Shown: positions 37,144 through 48,290, counted from the first letter of the stretch. The stretch: DNA of 64,000 bases from Cephalopachus bancanus (GCA_027257055.1 JAPVLO010000570.1:434001-498000), one strand, 5' to 3'. Numbers and translations: made by a program. The notes: a model not told the origin generated them from the letters alone.

Positions 37144-38118
37144 ATGAAGAAAAAAACAAAACAAAAATACAAGTCTCACATAGACCCCTGGGAGGTCAGA
37201 CACTGAGAAAACAGACTTCAGAACACAAACAATGAAGAGCCCCCAGAATGACGAGTCACATACTACAAACCCAGACATCAAGACATTAATAGAGAGAATA
37301 AAAAGAATTGAAGAGAGACAAGAGGAAAAAAGGAAAGAGTTGATAACTGAGATAACAGCAGAAAAGAATACTGTGATTGAAATAAGTATCAAATTAATAA
37401 GCATGGCAAGTAGAATTTGCCAAGCAAAAGAAAGAATCTCAGAGCCTGAGGACCAAAATATAGAACTAACCCAGACTGTCAAAAACATAGAAAAGAAGCT
37501 TAAAAAGAGAGAATAAAAACTTAAAGAGATGAGCAATTATTTTAAGAGGCTGAACCATAGTAAGTGGACTTCCTGAGGCAGAGACAGAGACAGAGACCAC
37601 CCTGGAACAAACATTCCATGAAACCATTCAAGAAAACATTCTTCATCTAATAAGTGATGCCAAAATTCAAACATAAGATATCCAGAGTACCCCTGCAAGA
37701 CAACAAATGAGAAGACCAACCCCCCAAAACATAATTCACCTTAAAAAAGTAGGTATAAAAGAAAAAAAATCCTAAAGGAAGCAAGAGTAAAAGGTCAGAC
37801 TACCTACTGCGAATGAACAATTAGAATAGCAGTGGATTTATCTACAGGAACACTTCAGACTAAGACAGTGTGGAGCCCAATCTTCAAAAACCTCAAAGAC
37901 AAGCAATTTCAACCAAGAATAACCTAACCTGCTAAGCTAAGCTTCATCAATGAGGAAGAAGTAAAATCTTTCCCAGACATTTGATCCCTAAGATCTTACA
38001 CTGCCTCTAGACCACCTCTACAAGAAACACTTAAGAAAGAATTAAACGCAGAAGATAATGAAAAAAGAATGAAAATGTTCTTCACAAGAGTGCAGGAAAA
38101 AGATGGAAAACATATATG
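37144..38118 (+). pseudogene. L1 ORF1, broken
   Basis: The N-terminal coiled-coil part is intact for 94 codons (37,232-37,516: ERIKRIEERQEEKRKELITE, heptad-like). The RRM/CTD part follows in other frames, with MRRPTPQNIIHLKKVGIKEK-type sequence near 37,708. Stops and frameshifts separate them. Confidence 0.8.
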
Positions 38119-38180
38119 AATCAACCCCAAAATCAAAAGAGAGACAACAAGCAGGAACAACAACAATTCTATAAGAAACT

Positions 38181-39265
38181 CATGACAGGGATAACCCCTC
38201 ACATTTCAACAATTAGCCTGAATTCAAATGGACTAAATGCAAAATTGAAAAGACATAGAATGGCAAAATGGATAACATATCATGAGGCAACAATATATTG
38301 ACTCCAAGAGACTCATCTCGCCAGAAAGGACACTCACAGACTCAAAGTAAGAGGATGGGAAGCAAATTTCCAGGCGAACGGAACACAAAAGAAAGCTGGA
38401 GTTGTGATCTTAATATCAGACAAAATACCCTTTAAGCTATTAAAATTTAGAAAGATACAGAAGGTCACTACATAATGATAAAAGGTTCAAGCCATTAACA
38501 AGAAACATCCATCCTAAACTTATATTCACCCAACATAGGAGCACCAACTTTCAAAAAGCAACTTCTAGGCAAATTTAAAGATGATATTGACTATTATATC
38601 TTAGCTGGTGACTTTAATGCCCCATTCAGAACCCTACACAGATCATCAGGACAAAAAATCAGCAAGGAGATCTGGAGCCTCTTGTGACTCTTGATCAAAT
38701 TGATTTAATTGATACTTACAGAACACTCCACCCAACAACCATAGAATATACATTCTACTCATCACTGCATGGAACGTACTCTTGACCACATCCTTGGCCA
38801 TAAATCAAGCATAAGCAAATTTCATAAAATTGAAATTTTGCCATGCATTTTCTCAGACCACAGTGGAATAAAAAGAAATACCAACACCAACAAAGTAGCT
38901 CTAAAACCCCACAAAGACATGGACACTAAACAGCATGATGCTAAGCAACTCCTGGGAAAACATGGAAATCAAAACAGAGATTAAAAAATACCTGGAAACA
39001 AATGAAAATGAAGAAACATCTTAAAAAAGTCTCTGGGATGCCAAAGCAGTAGTAAGAGAGGAATTCATATCTCTACAAATGCATATGACGAACATCGAAA
39101 GATGGCCAGTTAACAGTCTAACAAGTCACGTAAGGAAGCTGGAAAAGCAAGACCATCAAATCCCTATCTTCAGCAGAAGAATGCAGATAACCAAATCCAG
39201 GATATAGAAGACAAAACCATTTTTAAAAATCAACTAAGCAAAAAGCTGATTATTTATCTTTTGGA
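38181..39265 (+). pseudogene. L1 ORF2 endonuclease part, truncated
   Basis: EN words TISLNSNGLNAKLKRHRMAK at 38,205, GVVILISDKIPF near 38,400 and SSISKFHKIEILPCIFSDHS at 38,800. It ends at 39,265 before the RT. Stops occur within, for example at 38,300. Confidence 0.75.
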
Positions 39266-39868
39266 ACTTTGAAGATAAGGCTCCAAACTCTCCTAGTCTG
39301 AAAGGTTTCTGTAGATTAATCTGCTGCTATTCTAATTGATCTTCCATGGTAGGTAGTCTGACCTTTTTCTCTTGTTGCCTTTAGGATTTTTTTCTTTTAT
39401 ACCTACTTTGTTGAGGAGAATTATTATGTGTCTGGGAGTTGGTCTTCTCATTTGTTGTCTTGCAGGGGTTCTCTGAATCTCTTGTGTTTGAATTTTCACA
39501 TCATTGATGAGATGAGGGAAGTTTCCTTGAATAATTTCATGGAATGTTTGTTCCAGGGTGGTCTCTGTCCCTCTTTCTGCCTCAGGAAGTCCAATTACTC
39601 TTAAGTTTGGTCACTTTAAGTAATCACTCATTTCTTGCAGGTTGTGTTCTGTCTTTTTAAGCTTCTTTTCTATGTTTTTGACAGTTTGGGTAGTTCTATA
39701 TTTTGGTCCTCAAGCTCTGAGATTTTTCTGCTTGGCTAATTCTGCTTTCCATGCTTATCACTTTGTTATTTATTTCATTCACAGTATTATTTACTGCTGT
39801 CATCTCAGTTATCAACGCCTTCCTTTTTTCCCCTTGTCTCTCCTCAATTCTTTTTAATCTCTCCATTA
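39266..39868 (-). mobile_element. Inverted L1 ORF1 segment
   Basis: On the minus strand this reads L1 ORF1 from the coiled coil (39,868) to the C-terminal domain (39,266), with the MRRP...-type landmark near 39,450 and ISQAEKNL-type codons near 39,730. It abuts forward ORF2 at 39,869. Such a head-to-head ORF1/ORF2 joint fits twin priming. Confidence 0.7.
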
Positions 39869-40920
39869 ATTCATATCTCTACAAACCCACATGAAAAAAA
39901 TGGAAAGATCACAAATTAACAGCCTAACAAGTCACTTAAGGAAGATGGAAAAGCAAGACCACCAAAACCCTAACTTCAGCAGAAGAATCCAAGTCACCAA
40001 GATAAATGCCCAGATCTGGGATATAGAAGACAAAAATTTAATATGAAAAGTTAATAAAACAAAATGCTGGTTCTTTGAAAGAATAAACAAGATTGATGGT
40101 TCTCTAGCTAGACTGACCAAGAAAAAGAGAGGAAAAACTCAAATAAACACAATCAGAAACACAAAAGATGAAGTCACATATGAACCTGAAGAAATAAAAA
40201 AGATGATTAGAGACTACTATGTACATTTATATGGAAACAAACTTGAAAATCTTAAGGAAATGGAGGATTTTCTGACATCACACAATCTGCCTAGGTTGAA
40301 ACAAGAAGAAACCGAGACCCCAAATAGGCCAATAACAATCAAGGAAATTGACTATGTCATAAGAAAACTACCTACAAAAAAAAAAAAAAAGCCCTGGGCC
40401 AGATGACTTTTCAGCAGAATTCTACAAGACATATAAGGAGGAAATGATACCAATCCTACTGAAAGTATTCCAGGCAATTGAGAAAGATGGAACTCTCCCC
40501 AAATGTTTTTATGAAGCTAACATCACAATGATACCCAAGCCAGGTAAAGACCCAACCAAGAAAGAGAACTACAGGCCAATATCTTTGATGAACATAGATA
40601 CTAAAATTCTCAGCAAGATCCTAGCAAAACAGATTCAACAGCACATTTTAAAAATCATCCATCATGACCAAGTAGGCTTCATCCCCAGGATGCAAGGCTG
40701 CTTCAACATTTGTAAGACCAAAAATGTAATTAAATACATCAACAGACATCAACACAAAAACTACATGATTATATCATTAGATACAGAAAAAACTTTTGAT
40801 AAAATCAGCACCCTTTCTTGATAAAAACTCTTGACATCTAGGCATACGTGAACATACCTCAAAATAGTAAAAGCTGTCTATGAGAAACCCACAGCTAGCA
40901 TACTCCTAAACAGACAAAAA
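39869..40920 (+). mobile_element. Forward L1 ORF2 segment (linker to RT), 3' cut
   Basis: Starts at the same ORF2 position already present at 39,063 (ATTCATATCTCTACAAA), so it is a second copy. The RT part is well kept: 40,444-40,821 reads ...[20 protein letters not shown] and [14 protein letters not shown]. It stops abruptly at 40,920 after TLLNRQKLE-type sequence, where an inverted L1 5' UTR begins. Confidence 0.75.
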
Positions 40921-41412
40921 TTGGAACTACCACTCCAGTTGATCTTTATCCGCAGCAGCTGGAGCCTGCAAGTCAATGCAAGCCTGGCAGGGTGGATGTT
41001 GGAGGCCACACAGAATGGGAGGGAGCAGGTGATAGAAGCAGCAGTGGCAGTCACTGATTCATTGTGCATGATAGGAGCTCCACAAGCCTGGATCCGGGTG
41101 AGGGGTAGGGTGTGGCAGTGGCAGCAGTGGTGGCAATTTCAGTAGATCGTGCTTGGGGAGGCTTCATGAACCAGCATGGTGGGTCACCTCAGGCAAAGGC
41201 AGGGTGATAGCCACAGAGGTGACATCCACAGCTGCAATGGCAGCTTAGACTACTGAGGTGGTTGAGCAGCAGCTGCAATCAAGCTGTGTGTGAAGAGAAG
41301 GCTGCCAACAATGGCAGCTGCAGGCCCATGGGAGAGAGCTAGAGTCTTTATGTGTGTTCTCTTTCACAGAGGGTCTCACAGACCAAGCTGCCCCGTCGCC
41401 ATCTTGACGGAA
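40921..41412 (-). mobile_element. Isolated L1 5' UTR tip, minus strand
   Basis: Read in reverse it begins CGTCAAGATGGCGACGGGGC near 41,410 and continues through G/C-rich leader sequence with GCAGCTGC-type words. AAGATGGCG at the very start is a typical L1 5' tip (YY1-type motif). The homologous tips at 35,745 and 63,917 have the same layout. No ORF1 follows it; it ends against forward ORF2 at 40,920. Confidence 0.7.
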
Positions 41413-41670
41413 GTTGGACAAAATATTCTGAACATTATCAAAGATATACAGACCTTTTACTTTGCAACAATCATTATGTATTTATTTGTATCATGTTATG
41501 TTTTTATTGTCTTTTGTGGTTCATCAAACTTTTGGCAAGCATTATTTAATTTGATTCTCACAAAAGTACTTTTTGATTAGGAAAGGTGGTATTATCCTTT
41601 TGATAAGAATAAAAAGATAACACTTCAAATAGATCTTTTGAATTGCCTAGCATAAATGGACAATAAATAG

Positions 41671-41757
41671 AAGACTGAGGACGAGATCCTAGAACCTTTG
41701 GAATCCTCACCCAGTGCTCTCTGCATTAGACAAGAGAACCACAGACTAGCAATAAAG
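41671..41757 (+). CDS. Candidate internal exon of an unrecognised gene
   Basis: Non-repeat sequence, open for 29 codons (KTEDEILEPLES... ...RQENHRLAIK), ending ATAAAG followed by a perfect 5' splice site GTAAGT (41,758-41,763). An in-frame TAG ends just before 41,671, so the exon must begin at or after AG at 41,670; the acceptor there is weak. The phase at the end is 0 and fits the open frame at 43,963. The ending ENHRLAIK plus the downstream LQLEQQKEEEE would give an LAxxLQ-type charged helix. I do not recognise the protein. It could be chance. Confidence 0.3.
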
Positions 41758-41884
41758 GTAAGTGGAAGAATGATTACTCTGAAGCCTGGGCTACAGAAGT
41801 AAGAGAAGATGATGAACTCAGAAAGTAGAAGAACAGACAAAAGTTTACATGGTCATTCAAGTGACCAGAAAATGTCAAATAATC

Positions 41885-43962
41885 CATTCAAAAAATTTTT
41901 TAACATTTAAATTTTTTTAAAAATTTAAAATTGGGGAGTACATTTCAGGGTTAGATATACAAATATTCACTTTGTAGGTACCCTTGTGGATGAGGCGTGC
42001 CCCCATTCCCCAGGATGATTTCCACTACTGTCAGTCCCACCTCCCTGCCCCCTATCCTCCACAATTTCCCACTATAGTGAATACTTTTCTTATAGTATTG
42101 CAGTAGTTGTTTAAGGTCCATTTATAAGTGAGAACATATGGCACTCAGATTTTTGTTTCTGTGAAAGATCACTCAGTATTATAAACGTTAATTCCATCCA
42201 GGTTGCCCAGGGTGCTGCGAAATTCATGATTTTTTTTTTATGGCTGCATAATATTCCATTGTGTATATGTACCACATTTTTTAATCCAGTCCTCTTTTGA
42301 TGGACAGCATGGTTAGTTCCATGATCTTGCTATTGTGAACAATGCTGTGATAAACATACATGTGCAGGTATTTTTTTCATAAAATGATTTGAGGTCTTCT
42401 GGGTATATTCCTAGTAGGGGGATTGCAGGGTCATATGGAAGGTCGATTTTTAGAACTCTTAGGAATCACCACACTAATTTCCACAGAGGCTGTACTAGTT
42501 TACACTCCCACCAACAGTGTAGAAGTGTTCCTTTTTCACCACATCCTCTCTAGCATCTGTTATTTTTTGAGTTATTGATGATGGCCATTCTGACTGGAGT
42601 TAGGTGGTATCTCAGTGTAGTTTTAATTTGCCATCTCCTTGATGACTAGTGAGGCTGAACATTTTTTCATGTATCTGTTGTCTGCTCATATGTCTTCTTT
42701 TGAAAAATATCTATTCATATCTTTTGCCCACTTTGTAATGGGGTTGTTTGTTTTTTTCTTTTCAGCACATTTGAGTTCCTTGTAGATCCTTGATGTTAGG
42801 TCTTTCTCAGACATGGAGTTGGTAAATTTTTTTTTTCCCAGTCTGTGGGCTGTCTCCCTGCTCTCTTGATGGTTTCTTTGGCTTTGCAGAAGCTTGTCAG
42901 TTTAATGAAGTCCCACTTATCTATCTCATCTCTTATGGCCTGTGCATTTAGGGTTTTGCTCAGGTATTGGATGCCAATTCTAACATTGTTTCCTGCATTT
43001 TCTAAAGTTCTCATGGTTTGAGGGTTACATTTAGGTCTCTGATCCATTTAGAGTTAATTTTTGTGTATGAGGATAGATACGGGTCCTGTTTCAATCTTCT
43101 GCATGTGTTCAGCCAGTTTTCCCAGCACCATTTTCTGAATAGGTTCTCCTCTCCCCAGTGGTGTGTGATGAAGGCTTTGTTAAAGATGGGTTGTTTGAGA
43201 AATTCAGGTTTTGCTTCTGGAATCTCAATTCTATTCCATTGGTCTTTATGTCTGTTCTTCTACCAATACCAGGCTGTTTTGATTATTTTTGCTTCATAGT
43301 AAAGTTTAAAGTCTGGTAATCTGATACTTCCTGCTTTGTTTTTTCCTGAGGATTGTTCTGGGTATTCTTGGTCATTTGTGTTTCCATATGAATTCCTGTA
43401 TTGTTTTTTTCTCGATCTGAGGAGAATGTTGCTGCTAATTTGTTGGGTATTTTGTTAAATCTGTAGATTGCCTTAGGTAAGGTGGACATCTTAACTATGT
43501 TGATTCTTCCAATCCATAAGCATGGGATCTTGTTTGTGTCATTTTTGATTTCTTTGAGTGGTGTTTTGTAGTTTTCATTATAAAGGTCTTTCATGTCTCT
43601 GGTTAGGAAGATGCCAAGGTATTTCTTTTTTTTTTTTTGTGGCTATTGTGAAAGGCTTTGTGCTTTTTATTTGGATCTCTGCTGGCTTATTGTTGGTGTA
43701 TAGGAATGCAACTGTCTTTTGCACATTTATTTTATACCCTGAGACTTTGCCAAAGTCCTTTATCAGTACAAGTTTTTTGAAAACTTCTCTTGGGTTTGCA
43801 AGGTATAGAATCATGTCATCTACAAAGAGAGATAACTTTGCTTGCTCTTTTCCTTTTTGGATACCCCTGATCGCCTTCTATTCTCTTATTGCTCTAGCCA
43901 GGATTTCCAAAACTATAATTAACAGTAGGGGTGAGAGTGGGCATCCTTGTCTTGTTCTACAG
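41885..43962 (-). mobile_element. 5'-truncated L1, minus strand
   Basis: Polyadenylation-side T/A-rich start at about 41,890, a reversed 3' UTR (TTCAGGGTTAGATATACAAA), then reversed ORF2 up to about 43,960 where GCATCCTTGTCTTGTTC marks the RT region. The RT box on the minus strand reads FVDDMILYL (near 43,820), close to the canonical FADD. Minus-strand ORFs 43,578-43,814 and 43,283-43,594 are pieces of ORF2. Confidence 0.85.
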
Positions 43963-44082
43963 CTACAGCTGGAGCAACAGAAGGAAGAAGAGGAACACCT
44001 GCTGGATAACTGTACATTTTCTCATAGCAAACCCACTGAAAGTAATAGTCCAATTCAAAAGGAGAATCATACATTGCTGTAG
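43963..44082 (+). CDS. Candidate terminal coding exon (C-terminus), unrecognised gene
   Basis: Directly after the L1 5' end comes CTACAGCTGGAGCAACAG, preceded by TTGTTCTACAG, a possible 3' splice site whose pyrimidine tract is L1 sequence. The frame is open for 39 codons (LQLEQQKEEEEHLLDN... ...SPIQKENHTLL) and ends at TAG (44,080-44,082). The phase matches the candidate exon at 41,671-41,757. Composition (charged helix, then polar tail) is protein-like and not L1-derived. Alternatively it is part of a decayed retrocopy. No product is named. Confidence 0.3.
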   Translation, partial: LQLEQQKEEEEHLLDNCTFSHSKPTESNSPIQKENHTLL

Positions 44083-44905
44083 ATCATTTCACTTCTGGCT
44101 CCAGGCAGATTACTATCTAAACACTGGCCAGCAACAATTCTACCTCCCCTTCTTGCTAAAGCAGACTACCCTTTTCTCTCATTAACATACAGAACAAGCC
44201 AGGCTCGGTGGCTCAGCCTGTAATCCCGCGCCTTTGGGAGGCTGAGGTGAGTGGATTGCCTGAGCCCACGGGTTCGAGACCCGCCTGGGCAGCGAGACCT
44301 CATCTCTACAATAAATCAAAAAATCAGCTGGGCATGGTAGCGCATGCCTGTAATTCCGGCTACTTGGAAGGCTGAGGTGGAAGGATAGCTGGAGCCCAGC
44401 AGGTCGAGGCTGAGGTGGTCAGGAGTGGCCACTGCACTCCAGTCTGGGTGACAGAGTGAGTGAGACTCCAACTCAAAACAAACAAACAAACAAAAAAACA
44501 TACAGAACAAAGTAATACACAATTTTTCCATAATATGAGCAGATTGCCTCCACATTAAACTTCTTGACTGAGATTTCTAATGAATGCATGGGGATTCATG
44601 GAAAGAGAATGTCTTGTTGGTAACATTCTTGGACACTGTGTTTGATCAGAAGGTTCTTCACAAAGCCAAAAGCATTTAGCTGAAGGCTTTTTAAATCCAG
44701 TGAACAAAGAAGAAAGGAGAGTTTTAATTCTGAGTCTCCTAATCTACATAGAGAAGCAGACTGCTGTACGAGGTTGGCAATCATCTTTATCATTCTTTTG
44801 TTTTTCTTATTTAAACTGTACACTTTCATTTAAAACAGAACACAATCGATGAGGATATAATTTGGAATAATATTTTTGAAATAAAGATTACTTCTTTGTT
44901 AGAAT
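44083..44905 (+). other. Possible 3' UTR with AATAAA, interrupted by an Alu
   Basis: Non-repeat sequence follows the stop codon, is split by an Alu at 44,198-44,497, and continues to GAAATAAAG with AATAAA at 44,880-44,885 and a T-rich stretch after it. There is no genomic A-tract at the cleavage position, which speaks against a processed retrocopy. It is supportive of, not proof for, a gene end. Confidence 0.3.
44198..44497 (+). repeat. Alu SINE, plus strand
   Basis: A complete dimer with a (CAAA)n-type tail. The perfect 13-bp target duplication ACATACAGAACAA is at 44,185-44,197 and 44,498-44,510. Confidence 0.95.
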
Positions 44906-44975
44906 AATGCATTTTTCATAGAGAATACTCTGGTAGATTTATTTTATTTTATATTATTTAATAAATTAATTTATT

Positions 44976-45262
44976 TCTTTTTTGAGTCAGTGTCTCACAC
45001 TGCTGCCCAGGCTGGAGTGCAGTGGCATGCTCACAGTCACTGCCGCCTCGACCTGCTAGGCTCAGACAATCCCTTCCCTTCAGCCTTCCAGTAGCTGGAA
45101 CTACAGGCACATGCCACCATGCCTGGCTAATATTTTGGTTTATTGTAAAAATGAGGTCCAGGTAGCTTTCTCAGGCTGGTCTCAAATCTGTGGGCTCGGG
45201 CAATCCTCTTGTCTCTGCATCCGAAAGTGCTAGGATTCAGGAGTGAACCACCATGTCTTTTG
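44976..45262 (-). repeat. Alu SINE, minus strand, older
   Basis: A reversed dimer (GTCTCACACTGCTGCCCAGG ... GTGAACCACCATGTC) with more differences and a short T start. No clear target duplication. Probably an earlier insertion than the others. Confidence 0.88.
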
Positions 45263-46450
45263 ATGAAAACAGTTCATTTTTATCATTAAAGTGTTGAATG
45301 ATTAATATACTAATTTATTGGAATGGTGGAAATTAACCTCATACTTTTATATAATAGAGGTATTTAGAGTCTATCCACTATGGTCTTTCTGAATGCATTA
45401 CGTGGTTGAAGAAAGAAATTATTCACAAAACTTGTTTATGGTTATGTTAGGCCTAGTGAGGGTCATGACTTGAATTTCTAGATATTCATTTCCTATTCTT
45501 CCTATCTACTAAATGATGCGGCTTTCAGATTTGGAATATGTTGCACATTTTTTAAAAATTAGCATAATCAAGTGAAATTTTATCAAAATATGCACATGTA
45601 TATGACTATATATGTGGGCAAATAAAAATGCTTACCTGGTACAATTAATCTTATCCCCCTTCTCCTCCCATTTGTTGAGCACCTCTAACACCTAGCATTT
45701 AACACTAAAGCAAATGTGCTGAATGATTAAATGAATGTAGGTTACCTGAAACACTGAAAGAAACACTGAAAGAAACAGAGGTGCTTTTTTCTCTTTTAGA
45801 GTTTTTAAACTAGCTAGAAAGAAACACTTGCATTCGTCTATTTCTGTTATATATTTGCCAATCAACTTTGCCTTTACATTTTTTTCTTTTTATACATTTA
45901 GGAGGTACAAGTGCAGCTTTTTTATGTAACTATATTGTGCAGTGGTAAAGTCTGGGTATTTAGTGTAAGTACCTCCTGAAATATGTACCCGCATAAAGGA
46001 AAAGAAACAATTATACTAAAAAAAACCTTTACCTTTTCATTATCATTAAAACAAAATTTAAAAGCAAAAGATAATTTAATCAATTGTCCTGTGGTTCTAT
46101 ATGATAATATAGAATAGCAGAAAATGATCTAACTTTTTTATTTTTTTAGATAAAGCTATGTCTACACGGATAACAGATTCAACTTTTCACTAGATTTGGC
46201 CCATTATCTAATTATCTAATCATACACAAAATCAGCTTAACTATTCTACCCATACCAATTTGATAAGTTATTCAGGTGTTCTATAGTGATAGTCAATGAC
46301 TCAAATGTTTTTCATCCTCTCACCCAAAAGCTTAGTCTTAATGCCCTTTATTCTTGAACTAATACATATATCATGGCTATAATGAATTTTTTCTTATCTT
46401 ACGTATGGGTTTTCTACACATTTTAAGATTGTTAAACAATATAATCATAT
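45263..46450. other. A/T-rich DNA with an L1M 3' fragment
   Basis: Mostly unassigned. At 45,885-46,000 the minus strand carries an old L1 3' UTR phrase (reverse of GGAGGTACAAGTGCAG ... CTGGGTATTTAGTGTAAGTA). No gene seen. Confidence 0.4.
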
Positions 46451-46565
46451 ACATATAATGTATTGATTTTCAATTTTCTCTGTAAAATGGGAATAATAAC
46501 AACTCATTATTTGGGTAGTGTAAATGTAATTGAAATAATACAACCAATAATAAAGATAATAACAA
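46450..46565 (+). repeat. MIR SINE fragment
   Basis: TTTCAATTTTCTCTGTAAAA followed by TGGGAATAATAACAACTC is the conserved end of MIR. The rest is worn away. Confidence 0.65.
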
Positions 46566-46925
46566 TAATGAATTTGATGAATACTTTGTCCTAGGCGTTG
46601 CTAAGTATCAGAATATTTGTTAAATGAATATTATTTTTCCCTTCCTTAATTTTGAGCAGAGCAACAAACTCAAGCTAACAAATTTAGTCCATGTGACCCA
46701 ATAAGCATTATTTTAACATGCTGATAATTTCTAATAAAATGTGTATTTATTTGTTAAATATGTAATCATGATTCAGAGCAGAAATATCAACCACATATAC
46801 CTTGATTGCTTATACAACATTGTTCACTAGTTAATGACTTTAATTATAAATCTTTGTACTTATATATTCAAGCATTCATATATTGGACAAAAGATTCTAT
46901 TTATCCTCTTGCTTTGTTCAATTTT
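46566..46925. other. A/T-rich, no feature recognised
   Basis: No gene or clear repeat. GATGAATACTTTGTCCTAGG near 46,580 may be a worn L2-like piece. Confidence 0.3.
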
Positions 46926-47755
46926 GGAGTTGGACTATAGGTTGGGGGTGGTCTTTTTTGCAGTTTTGAGATTTAATTAAGGGGGGAGCTGTGATTCAAA
47001 ATCTATCTGCAGATCCCAGTATCTGCCGACAGGTGTGTAGATAATCCGAAACCCACTTTCCACTGCCTTGGAATATGTCCATGCAGTGGGATTGTAGGTT
47101 TACTTCCTGAAAGCAAAATGAGGTTAACAAAGGGAAGAGAATGGAGCAGACAGTGGGGGGAAGAGGAGGGTGGAGAGAGAGAGGAGTAAGGGGAAAAACA
47201 GGCAAGCATACTGACTAACAAATTAAAAGAGACACAAAGACTGAAACAAGTAAAAAGAAAAACAATAACAACAACTATAAATTAACCAACAACCATACAA
47301 AAAAACTAAAACATACAACGATGCTAACATACAAGCTAGCCAACCTCCTTATTGGTATGCTATCCCTCTATACATAGATGGGGTTTACAAAGAAAAAAAA
47401 CCAAAAGAACAAAACAAACCCACAAAAAAAGGAATAGAATAAAGTCAGTAAACAGAACCAACCAAGCACACCCTGAGACTTTTCCTTTAAGTCCAATGTC
47501 CTTTCAGCTCTGATTTCTAGCTGTCTTTGGAGACTGGTAGATTTGTTCACAGTTAGGGTCAGTTGCCCCTGGCCTGCTATGGAGAGTGGTTCATATTTGG
47601 GCTCCCTGTCCAGTCTACCATTCAGATCTGGCCTGTGTCTAGCAAGGGGAAGTAGCTTCTGTCTTTCCCATTTTCATGTTGTGACCTTGGATTCCCAGCA
47701 GGTGGTGCTATCTCAGTGCCTTCAAAACAACAGTGTGTATTAGGAAACACCTTAG
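46926..47755 (-). mobile_element. Isolated L1 5' UTR, minus strand
   Basis: The reverse complement matches the leader just before ORF1 seen at 36.6-36.95 kb: reversed GATACTGGGATCTGCAGATA, the CTCTCTCTC-type pyrimidine block near 47,160-47,200, and a GTTGGTTAATTTATAG-type segment. No ORF1 is attached on the 3' side; it stops at about 46,926. L1 copies are normally truncated at the 5' end, so this 3'-less piece is unusual. Confidence 0.65.
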
Positions 47756-47820
47756 GAAGGGGCAAAAGTGACTTTCAGTTAAAGTGTGAACAGTGAAACC
47801 TTCTTCCAAGTCTGGAAAGT

Positions 47821-47950
47821 TGAAAGGATTGCCTGAGCCCACAGGTTCTAGACCAGCCTGAGCAAGCTAGCTGGACCTTATTTTTACAATAAACCAAAAA
47901 ATTAGCCAGGCATGGTGGTGTATGCCTGAAGTTCCAACTATTTGAAACAT
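47821..47950 (+). repeat. Alu fragment (inner part)
   Basis: GATTGCCTGAGCCCACAGGT through the linker (TTATTTTTACAATAAACC) to CATGGTGGTGTATGCCTGAA. The 5' start and the right-arm 3' end are missing. Confidence 0.85.
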
Positions 47951-47954
47951 TAAG

Positions 47955-48290
47955 GAGGAGTCAACCCAGATGATATAAAAAGTAAATTATTTACTGGAAA
48001 CCCTGGAAAAACTCGAAAGGGAACAGAGCAAACAAAGAGAGATGAAGAATGATGAATCAGAAGAGGAGCAGAGCAGCAGCTCCTTGATAAAAATGAGATT
48101 AACCTGAAGATGGAGTTTGAGAGGGGGTGCAAATGACTGTTGAGGAGACCTGCTGAATGAAGATGATAATGAAGATGGTGGGGAAATGTTCTGCTGTATT
48201 TGATGAAATCAAAGAATGATGAAAAAGTGGCGGAGAAAGGAAAAACTGACAGCGATATCACCAATGGCAAAGATTACTCTTAAATACATA
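47955..48290 (+). pseudogene. Possible retrocopy fragment of an acidic protein
   Basis: Open readings in shifting frames give ETLEKLEREQSKQREMKNDE with an acidic/serine continuation, then LLNEDDNEDGGEMFC, then NDEKVAEKGKTDSDITNGKD before a stop near 48,279. Such acidic, lysine-rich composition broken by frameshifts is typical of a decayed processed pseudogene. I cannot name the parent. There is no poly(A) tract at its end, so the call is weak. Confidence 0.3.

Larger units (their letters stand above)
35740..39265 (+). mobile_element. L1: L1 with intact 5' UTR, cut off in ORF2
   Basis: The 5' UTR begins GAGGTGGGACAAAATGGTGA, homologous to the 5' tips at 41,412 (minus) and 63,917. It includes a G/C-rich block with three AAAAG(G/C)TGGCT...GCAGC repeats (35,794, 35,841, 35,905) and a pyrimidine-rich block at 36,450-36,800. 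ORF1 is at about 37,144-38,118. ORF2 is from about 38,181 until the sequence breaks at about 39,265 in the EN-RT linker (AAAAAGCTGATTATTTATC). The 3' half of ORF2 and the 3' UTR are missing. Confidence 0.75.

Noticed and set aside
37102..37536. 144-codon minus-strand ORF with many hydrophobic residues
   Set aside because: It is the antisense of L1 ORF1 (A-rich sense strand gives F/L/I/V in reverse).
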